DNA from: [Clostridium] methylpentosum DSM 5476
Lineage (GTDB): Bacteria; Bacillota; Clostridia; Oscillospirales; Ruminococcaceae
Length of the DNA: 57,466 nucleotides
NCBI GenBank assembly: GCA_000158655.1
Contig: EQ973340.1
Coordinates: 29,822 to 87,287 of the forward strand
Direction of reading: 5' to 3'
In this document: piece after piece, positions 51,569 through 57,466 of the stretch
Layout of the letters: each line of letters begins with the position of its first letter
Position numbering within the stretch: the stretch's first letter is position 1
Position numbers and translations under genes: made by a program
Notes under the pieces: model-generated
Told to the model about the DNA's origin: nothing
The model's database searches: none
The model's input: only the letters and a program-made list of their open reading frames with translations

Positions 51569-52978
51569 ATGAAACGTAATGGAAAATCTGTGTTTTTCAT
51601 TGTGGCAATCCTGCTGGTCGCCTTTACGGTGGTCACTTTTATGGGAATCAGCACACAATGGGGAGACACGAAAACCGTTTACATCAAGGGCGCTGATGAT
51701 ATCAGATGGGGCATCGATATCCGCGGCGGTGTTGATGTGACATTTGCTCCCCCGGCAGATACGGAGGGCATCACCAACGAGCAGATGGATGCTGCCGAGG
51801 CAATCATCAAGCAGCGTCTGATCTCGCAGAACATCACCGACAGTGATGTCTACACCGACTACAACAAGCACAAAGTCATCGTCCGCTTCCCCTGGCCTGC
51901 GGATGAGACCGATTTTGATGCGCAGGCGGCCATCGCCTCCCTCGGCGAAACCGCACAGCTCACCTTCCGCGAGGGCAAGGAGGTCGACTCGTCGACTGGG
52001 CTGCCCACCGGAACCACCGAATCCAACATTATCCTGACGGGTTCCGACGTCGTTTCCGCCAAGGCCGGCTACCAGCAGACCGACAGCAACAAGACCCCGG
52101 AATACGTCGTTTCGCTTGAGCTCACCTCGGAGGGCGCGACCAAGTTCTCCGAAGCGACCGGCCGTCTCGCCGGCACTGGCTCGATCTCGATCTGGATGGA
52201 CGACACCATGATCTCCGCCCCCACGGTCAACACCCAGATCACCGACGGCAAGGCGATTATCTCCGGCTCGTTCACGGCGGAATCCGCGACAGAGCTCGCC
52301 AACAAGATCAATGGCGGAGCGCTGCCGTTTAAACTCGAGACCACCAGCTACAGCACCATTTCGCCGACCCTGGGCACCCAGGCGAGAGACGCGATGGTCG
52401 TTGCAGGTATCATCGCATTCGCACTCGTCTGCGTCTTTATGATCGCTTTGTACAGACTGCCCGGCGCGGTTGCCTGTATCGCGCTGATGGGCCAGATCGC
52501 CCTCTCGGTTGCGGCGGTCTCCGGCTTCTTCGCCCCCTTCCCGAGCTTTACCCTCACCCTGCCGGGTATCGCGGGTATCATACTCGGTATCGGCATGGGC
52601 GTTGACGCCAACATCCTCACCGCGACCCGTATCCGCGAGGAGCTCGACAACGGCAAGTCCCTCGACGGCGCGATCACGACCGGTTACAAGCGCGGCTTTA
52701 CCGCGGTCTTTGACGGCAACATCACCGTAATCCTGATTGCGGTTGTCCTCATGGGCGCATTTGGCCCGCCGGACAGCATCTTTGCGACTATCCTCAAACC
52801 TATCTTCTTTATGTTCGGTTCAGCGACCGAAGGCACAATCTACTCGTTCGGCTACACCCTGATCGTCGGTATTATCGGCAACTTCATCATGGGCGTGACC
52901 GCGAGCCGCGTGATGCTCAGATCACTTTCGAAATTTAAGTGCTTCCGCAATCCGAAACTGTATGGAGGTGCGAAATAA
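51569..52978 (+). CDS. secD: Protein-export membrane protein SecD
   Basis: A 469-residue subunit of the accessory Sec complex that uses ion flow to complete protein translocation. One helix at the N terminus, then an outward domain with DDIRWGIDIRGGVDVTFAP and the P1-like head region, then five helices in the C-terminal half (FALVCVFMIALYRLPGAVA, LPGIAGIILGIGMGVDANIL). The outer domain is shorter than in E. coli, as usual in Firmicutes. GGAGGAAAGG precedes the start. Its stop codon overlaps the secF start by one base. Confidence 0.96.
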   Translation: MKRNGKSVFFIVAILLVAFTVVTFMGISTQWGDTKTVYIKGADDIRWGIDIRGGVDVTFAPPADTEGITNEQMDAAEAIIKQRLISQNITDSDVYTDYNKHKVIVRFPWPADETDFDAQAAIASLGETAQLTFREGKEVDSSTGLPTGTTESNIILTGSDVVSAKAGYQQTDSNKTPEYVVSLELTSEGATKFSEATGRLAGTGSISIWMDDTMISAPTVNTQITDGKAIISGSFTAESATELANKINGGALPFKLETTSYSTISPTLGTQARDAMVVAGIIAFALVCVFMIALYRLPGAVACIALMGQIALSVAAVSGFFAPFPSFTLTLPGIAGIILGIGMGVDANILTATRIREELDNGKSLDGAITTGYKRGFTAVFDGNITVILIAVVLMGAFGPPDSIFATILKPIFFMFGSATEGTIYSFGYTLIVGIIGNFIMGVTASRVMLRSLSKFKCFRNPKLYGGAK

Positions 52979-53940
52979 TGAAAACTAGAAATTTTGATGT
53001 GGTCGGCAAGCGTAAGATTTTTATCCTGATTTCCCTGGCAATTATGGTTGTCGCCATCCTCTTTACGATTTTCAGAGGCCTGAGCGTTGACATCAAGTTT
53101 AAGGGCGGTACCATCATCAACGTGCCGTTCACCGGTGAAATGAACCTGGGCGACGCTGAGAGCTTTGTCGGGGACAAGCTCGGCAAAAACGTGTCAGTGC
53201 GCCAGACAACTGATGAGAAAAACAAGACCAACAACCTGGTCATCACCCTGTCCGACAACACCGAGGTGACTGCGGAGCAGGTGGACGAACTGACCACCGC
53301 CCTCCAGGAGAAGTATCCGGACAACATCCAGCTCCAGGACGCTTCTACCGAAGTGGTTGTGACAAGCGTCAACCCGCAGGCAGGTAAGGAATTCTTCTTC
53401 AAATGCCTGGTCGCGGTCGTCTTCTCCTTCCTCGTCCTCATCGTGTACATCGGCTTCCGGTTCCGCAAGATTGGCGGCTGGTCCGCCGGCCTGATGGCAA
53501 TCGTTGCGCTGCTGCATGACTGTATCATGGTCTACGCTGCGTTCGCGATCTTCGGAATGCCCATCAATGACAACTTTATGGCGGTTCTTCTGACCATTCT
53601 CGGTTACTCGATCAACAACACCTTGGTCATTTACGACCGCATCCGTGAGAACAAGCAGATCATGGGTTCGGGCACGTCTCTTAAGACGCTGGTCAACACC
53701 AGTATCAACCAGACCCTCACCCGTACGATCAACACTACCGTCACCACAGTCATGGCGATGGTCGTTGTCCTGATTGTCTGCCTGGTCAGCGGAATCACCT
53801 CGATGATCAGCTTTGTCTTCCCGCTCGTCGTCGGCATGGTCGCAGGCGCGTACTCTTCTGTCTGCCTCTCCGGCCCGCTGTGGGTTCTGCTCAAGGAGAA
53901 AAGAGCAAACAAAGGCAAAAAAGACGTAGTCGAAGTATAA
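52978..53940 (+). CDS. secF: Protein-export membrane protein SecF
   Basis: A 320-residue partner of SecD with six helices. The N terminus KTRNFDVVGKRKIFILISLAIM, the GLSVDIKFKGGTIINV outer domain, and the C-terminal GYSINNTLVIYDRIRENKQIM motif with TSINQTLTRTINTT are typical of SecF. Its start lies in the last codon of secD (TAATG), giving coupling. A perfect terminator follows. Confidence 0.96.
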   Translation: MKTRNFDVVGKRKIFILISLAIMVVAILFTIFRGLSVDIKFKGGTIINVPFTGEMNLGDAESFVGDKLGKNVSVRQTTDEKNKTNNLVITLSDNTEVTAEQVDELTTALQEKYPDNIQLQDASTEVVVTSVNPQAGKEFFFKCLVAVVFSFLVLIVYIGFRFRKIGGWSAGLMAIVALLHDCIMVYAAFAIFGMPINDNFMAVLLTILGYSINNTLVIYDRIRENKQIMGSGTSLKTLVNTSINQTLTRTINTTVTTVMAMVVVLIVCLVSGITSMISFVFPLVVGMVAGAYSSVCLSGPLWVLLKEKRANKGKKDVVEV

Positions 53941-53953
53941 TTCAAAGAAATCG

Positions 53954-53990
53954 AATCCCGTGCAGCATCTGCACGGGATTTTTGTTTATT
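53954..53990 (+). terminator. Terminator of secDF
   Basis: AATCCCGTGCA and TGCACGGGATT form a perfect stem around GCATC, followed by TTTGTTTATTTTTTT, 14 bases after the stop codon. Confidence 0.9.
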
Positions 53991-54005
53991 TTTTTACAAA
54001 TTCCC

Positions 54006-54076
54006 TTGACAAACGACACAAAACAGTGCATAATATGAAGTATACTTTAGCGCCTAAGCGCATTAACTTGCTAAAG
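54006..54076 (+). promoter_or_regulatory. Promoter and inverted repeat upstream of the symporter gene
   Basis: TTGACA and CATAAT are separated by 17 bases (54006-54034). CTTTAGC at 54045 and GCTAAAG at 54070 form an inverted repeat near the expected transcription start, which could be an operator or a leader hairpin. Confidence 0.6.
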
Positions 54077-54104
54077 CGAAAATAGACAAAAGGTGGGGTT
54101 TCCC

Positions 54105-55649
54105 TTGCAAAAGTACATTATCATCTGGACGACAATCGTTGTGTACGGCATCTTTATGCTCGTCATTGGCATCGTCAATTCCAAATCAACCAAAAGCGTG
54201 GCCTCTTTTACAGTCGGCAGCCGCAATGCGGGGGCTTGGTTATCTGCGCTCAGCTATGGAACAGCCTATTTCTCCGCAGTTATGTTCATCGGCTACGCCG
54301 GTACCTCAGGCTGGAAATACGGCCTTTGGGCAATTCTGATTGGCCTCGGCAACGCGGTGTTCGGCTCCTGGCTCGCCTGGAAAGTGCTCGCGCTGCGCAC
54401 ACGGGAGGTCTCCCACCGGCTGAAAATCAAATCCATGCCCCAGCTCTTTTCGCTGCGCTTTGCCAGTGAAAAGATGAAGGTCTTTGCAACCGTTGTCATC
54501 TTCATCTTCCTCATGCCTTACTCGGCATCAGTCTACAAAGGTCTGGGAAGCGTCTGTGCGGTGCTGCTCGGAATCGACGTCAAGGTGTGCATGCTCGTTA
54601 TTATGTTCGCCGCAGCGATCGTCCTCGTAGTCGGCGGGTATCTCGCGACCCTCAAGGCGGACTTTTTCCAGGGCTTTATCATGATGATCGGCGTTGCGCT
54701 GCTCATCGTCTTTGTGATGAAGTCGCCCACAGTAGTCGAGGGCGGCAGCATCGCGGGCATGTGGGACTTCATGAAGGCCAACAAGCTCGCGCCTCTCTCC
54801 TCCTCAGATACCATCGCGCTCATTGCGACGATTCTCATGACTAGTTTCGGCACTTGGGGCCTGCCACAGATGATTCACAAATACTACGGGATCCGGGACG
54901 TCAAGGAGGTCAAACGCGGGACGATCATTTCAACAGTGTTCGCCCTTCTCGTTTCGGTCGGCGGCTACTTCATCGGATCGCTCTCCCATCTGTTTTTCAC
55001 CGAATTGCCGGAAGGCGGGGCGGATTACCTGATCCCCAACATGCTCAACGCCTCCGCACTCCCGAACATCCTGCTCGGCGTGGTGCTCGTGTTGCTCATC
55101 TCCTCCTCAGTGTCCACCCTCTCGTCCATCACTCTGACCGCCTGTTCCTCGGCTTCGATGGACCTCATCAAGCCAAAGTTTCTCCCCCGGCTCAATAACC
55201 GTGGGATCGCGGTACTCACCCGGGTGCTCTGCCTCCTCTTTGTGGTTCTCTCCTATGTCATTGCAAACACCGACACCCCAATTCTCGACATGATGTCCTA
55301 CTCCTGGGGAATCATCTCGGGATCCTTCCTCGCACCTTATGTCCTTTCGCTTTACTGCAAATCGCTCAACCGGGCGGGCGCCTGGATCGGAATGCTCGGA
55401 GGGTTCTTCATCGCGTTGATTCCCGCAGTCAGCAAAATCCTGTTGATCATTCTGGGCAACCCGACAGATACCACCGGCGCAATCGGACAGCTCAATTCCT
55501 TCGCAGGCCAGGGACCGGTCTACGCGGTTGCTGCAATGATTGCTTCATTCGCACTCTGTTTGATTGGAAGCAAAGTCGCTGCCTCCCTCAAGCTAAAAGC
55601 CGCGGAGCAGGATGACTTTTTCTACACTGGGACAATTGCAGAAGAATAA
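54105..55649 (+). CDS. Sodium:solute symporter family transporter
   Basis: A 514-residue transporter with 13 predicted membrane helices (SSS family, LeuT-like fold). ASFTVGSRNAGAWLSALSYGTAYFSAVMFIGYAG near 40 is the conserved region of the first unwound helix; SVSTLSSITLTACSSASMDL near 345 is the sodium-binding helix. It imports a solute with Na+, perhaps an amino acid, sugar acid or nucleoside; it cannot be assigned from sequence. The TTG start at 54105 is preferred since AGGTGGGG lies upstream; a GTG at 54093 would sit inside that site. Its gene is preceded by a promoter and an inverted repeat. Confidence 0.92.
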   Translation: MQKYIIIWTTIVVYGIFMLVIGIVNSKSTKSVASFTVGSRNAGAWLSALSYGTAYFSAVMFIGYAGTSGWKYGLWAILIGLGNAVFGSWLAWKVLALRTREVSHRLKIKSMPQLFSLRFASEKMKVFATVVIFIFLMPYSASVYKGLGSVCAVLLGIDVKVCMLVIMFAAAIVLVVGGYLATLKADFFQGFIMMIGVALLIVFVMKSPTVVEGGSIAGMWDFMKANKLAPLSSSDTIALIATILMTSFGTWGLPQMIHKYYGIRDVKEVKRGTIISTVFALLVSVGGYFIGSLSHLFFTELPEGGADYLIPNMLNASALPNILLGVVLVLLISSSVSTLSSITLTACSSASMDLIKPKFLPRLNNRGIAVLTRVLCLLFVVLSYVIANTDTPILDMMSYSWGIISGSFLAPYVLSLYCKSLNRAGAWIGMLGGFFIALIPAVSKILLIILGNPTDTTGAIGQLNSFAGQGPVYAVAAMIASFALCLIGSKVAASLKLKAAEQDDFFYTGTIAEE

Positions 55650-55655
55650 AAATTC

Positions 55656-55696
55656 GTCAGGCGCAGCCAAATCACCGGCTGCGCCTGATGTTTTGT
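55656..55696 (+). terminator. Terminator of the symporter gene
   Basis: TCAGGCGCAGCC and GGCTGCGCCTGA form a perfect stem around AAATCACC, followed by TGTTTTGT. Confidence 0.88.
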
Positions 55697-56194
55697 AACA
55701 CTAGGTTTCGGCGGAGAGATCCCTCCCTTTGTATTGCTTTTATTCTGGGCAATCTGGAAATGGTACATCACTCAATTAAAACACAGCTCAAATGAGGCTC
55801 ACAGACCGGGAAAGCGCTCTCCCTGCTTTGTTAGAGAAAGTCACGAAAGGAGCTTAGTCAGTTGTATCGCGCCAGTTTTGCAGTCTGTAGCCTGCCGCCT
55901 GCACAGCCTTGACCTGTCCACCAGTTGTAGAAAAGTGCGCTGAATCATCCCCAAATCACGTTCGGAAAGTTTTTATCTGTTCAATAACAGCCCTTTAAAA
56001 TCAGTGCGATAGAATCCGCTCAGTGGGCTGTTGAAAAAGTCTTCCCCCTGGTCAACGGATTGGAATGGGACAAGGCAGAAAGAATGGGAAAATAAATGAC
56101 TGGTTAGCTCAAGTCTGCACTATTGCCAAGCCTGTTTTTTGTGGTCTGTCTGTTTTCCGCACAAATGCATCTAAAGAATAGCGTACAATTTCTG

Positions 56195-56223
56195 TTGACG
56201 CGGCAGTCTCTTAATGTTATACT
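56195..56223 (+). promoter_or_regulatory. Promoter of the ROK kinase gene
   Basis: TTGACG and TATACT are separated by 17 bases, about 33 bases upstream of the start codon. Confidence 0.7.
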
Positions 56224-56255
56224 TTTGACAAATAGAGAGTATGGAGGTTGTCACT

Positions 56256-57227
56256 ATGAGCTACACCATTGGGATTGATTTGGGCGGTACCAACATCGTT
56301 GCCGCGGTCGTGGATGCGGATTTTCGGATTGCAGCCAAAGCGTCGTGTAAAACCAACCTGCCTCGCACAGCAGACGAGGTTGCAGATGACATGGTTAGAA
56401 TGAGCCGGCAGGCAGCGCAGCAGGCCGGTATCCAGTTTGAGGAGATTAGCAGCATCGGCATCGGTTCCCCCGGCACGGTCAATCCGATGACCGGGCGAAT
56501 TGAGTACTCCTGTAATTTTGATTTTTACGACGTTCCCATGGCAGAACTGATCGAACGTCGGACCGGGAAGAGCTGCCGAATCGAAAACGATGCCAATGCC
56601 GCCGCCTGGGGAGAGTATCTGGTGGGAGCAGGCAGGGGGACCAAGACAATGGTAGCAATCACCCTCGGCACCGGGATCGGCGGGGGCGTTATCCTGGACG
56701 GCAAGATTTACTCCGGTTTCAACTGTTCCGGAGCGGAGCTGGGGCATACGGTCATTGTTTTGGATGGCCGGCAGTGTGCCTGTGGAAGAAAGGGGTGTTT
56801 TGAAGCCTATTCCTCTGCCACTGGGTTGATTAAAACGACACAGGAAACAATGCAGCGCTGTCCCGACAGCAAGCTGTGGACGTTCGCTCCCTCCCTTGAC
56901 CGAGTAAATGGGCGCACCGCCTTTGACGCCATGCGAGCGGGAGACGAGGCGGGAGAGCGCGTGGTGCAGGAGTATATTCGATTTCTCGCCTGCGGCCTGA
57001 CCAACATTGTCAATAGTTTTCAGCCTGAAATCCTCTGCATTGGGGGAGGTCTCAGCAGGGAGGGGGATACCCTGATCCAGCCGGTCGCAGAGATCATCAG
57101 CCGAGAAGATTATGCGCGGTACAGCAAACGGCGCACCAAAGTTGTTGCAGCGCAGCTCGGCAATGACGCCGGCCTTATCGGTGCCGCCCTCTTGGAGAAG
57201 GCAGATCAGTCTAACCCCCTTTCCTGA
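56256..57227 (+). CDS. ROK-family sugar kinase
   Basis: A 323-residue kinase, probably a glucokinase-type enzyme, phosphorylating a cytoplasmic hexose with ATP. IGIDLGGTNIVAAVVD at the N terminus is the ATP-binding phosphate-1 motif; ENDANAAAWGEYLVGAG near 110 has the catalytic Asp; GTGIGGGVILDGKIYSG follows; GRQCACGRKGCFEAYSSATGL near 170-195 is the ROK zinc-binding CxCGxxGCxE motif. The start at 56256 has GGAGG eight bases upstream. No N-terminal helix-turn-helix is present, so it is an enzyme rather than a ROK repressor. Which sugar it uses cannot be told. Confidence 0.93.
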   Translation: MSYTIGIDLGGTNIVAAVVDADFRIAAKASCKTNLPRTADEVADDMVRMSRQAAQQAGIQFEEISSIGIGSPGTVNPMTGRIEYSCNFDFYDVPMAELIERRTGKSCRIENDANAAAWGEYLVGAGRGTKTMVAITLGTGIGGGVILDGKIYSGFNCSGAELGHTVIVLDGRQCACGRKGCFEAYSSATGLIKTTQETMQRCPDSKLWTFAPSLDRVNGRTAFDAMRAGDEAGERVVQEYIRFLACGLTNIVNSFQPEILCIGGGLSREGDTLIQPVAEIISREDYARYSKRRTKVVAAQLGNDAGLIGAALLEKADQSNPLS

Positions 57228-57262
57228 TCCCATCCACTCAGGGAGGTGTCTTTTACTGCCCA

Positions 57263-57418
57263 AAAGGGTGAACCTCTCGTTACCTGAGAGTTGTTTGTCT
57301 ATCTGAATCAGGGAAATGCCCTTTGTTACCTGAGCCAGGCTTCTCCAGCTGTATCGGGTGGCACTCCTTTAGATATTGGGCAGGGGATTCATATAAAAAC
57401 CGAATACTTGTGAGCGTG
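57263..57418 (+). ncRNA. Candidate structured leader RNA of unknown class
   Basis: After the ROK gene, GTTACCTGAG occurs twice (57279 and 57325), 46 bases apart; the first sits in a CTCTC/GAGAG stem-loop. A GCCC at 57319 can pair with GGGC at 57379, closing a 64-base domain that contains CGGGTGGCACTCC. A strong terminator (57419) follows and the next gene lies beyond the window. This is the layout of a riboswitch or T-box-like leader on the plus strand. It matches no class I can name with confidence; on the minus strand CTCAGGTAAC recalls the end of glycine riboswitches, but the CCGAAGG core is missing. Confidence 0.4.
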
Positions 57419-57451
57419 CAGGTCAGAAAACAAAACTGGCCTGCTTTTTTG
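57419..57451 (+). terminator. Terminator after the candidate leader
   Basis: GCAGGTCAG and CTGGCCTGC form a stem around AAAACAAAA, followed by TTTTTT. It ends the ROK transcript or attenuates the gene beyond the window. Confidence 0.8.
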
Positions 57452-57466
57452 TATGAAGAAACCCAC

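Larger units (their letters stand above)
55650..56255. other. Intergenic region between the symporter and the ROK kinase gene
   Basis: These 606 bases contain the symporter terminator, then about 500 bases of sequence with scattered stop codons in which no gene or repeat was recognised, and the ROK promoter at the far end. Confidence 0.6.

Noticed and set aside
55734-55943. 69-codon ORF between the symporter and ROK genes
   Set aside because: No ribosome site, no promoter and no similarity; treated as non-coding.
57263-57418. Glycine riboswitch on the minus strand
   Set aside because: CTCAGGTAAC-like words are present but the CCGAAGG core is missing, and a minus-strand riboswitch there would face into the ROK gene.

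Overview
The window looks like chromosomal DNA of an anaerobic, spore-forming, Gram-positive gut-type bacterium of the class Clostridia (an Oscillospiraceae/Ruminococcaceae-like organism is my best guess). The grounds are an alpha/beta-type small acid-soluble spore protein, a CotJC spore-coat fragment, a full Rnf complex, a reverse rubrerythrin, purine-rich Shine-Dalgarno sites, consensus sigma-A promoters, HrcA/CIRCE heat-shock control, and large secreted glycosidases ending in sortase-like tails. No tRNA, rRNA or CRISPR array was seen.

Layout. 1-9077: an AraC-type regulator diverges from a GH106-type and then a GH78-type rhamnosidase gene, both secreted and surface-anchored. Both promoters carry the same spaced direct repeat. 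9124-13920: clpB, hsp20 with a perfect CIRCE, and a membrane ankyrin protein. 14024-16951: pantothenate operon panG-panB-panC-panD (all minus strand), with PanG supplying the ketopantoate reductase step. 17318-22990: a 1,890-residue GH78 protein with extra binding domains. 22991-27473: a scrambled zone with IS200/IS605-like relics, a cotJC gene cut at its 5' end exactly where a large serine recombinase abuts it, and sequence that is largely gene-poor. 27553-30319: a VanR/VanS-like two-component pair without resistance genes, an unknown gene and a SASP gene. 30691-38233: an electron-transfer cluster in which ApbE (flavin transferase) sits beside a flavinylation-motif lipoprotein, a NusG-II protein, a Gx transporter and RnfCDGEAB. 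38422-42877: an XRE regulator, reverse rubrerythrin and an XRE/DUF3169/NatA-NatB-like ABC operon. 43543-46875: a SOD-like protein lacking most metal ligands, gamma carbonic anhydrase, CsoR, CopZ and AsnS. 47446-57466: aspartate aminotransferase, a ribbon-helix-helix/Cys-rich pair, PurB, SecDF, a sodium:solute symporter, a ROK sugar kinase and a structured leader that runs off the end.

How the parts fit. The AraC regulator and three giant rhamnosidases form a rhamnoglycan-degrading surface system. ApbE probably loads FMN onto RnfG, RnfD and the divergent lipoprotein, which all share a D-x-x-A-G-A-(T/S) motif. The most unusual points are the serine recombinase sitting inside a sporulation gene, the shared AraC operator architecture, the VanRS-like pair followed by a tiny secreted-peptide ORF, and two operons (clpB, rnf) with terminator hairpins in front of their first gene. 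Everything here was read by eye; no alignment or folding program was run.
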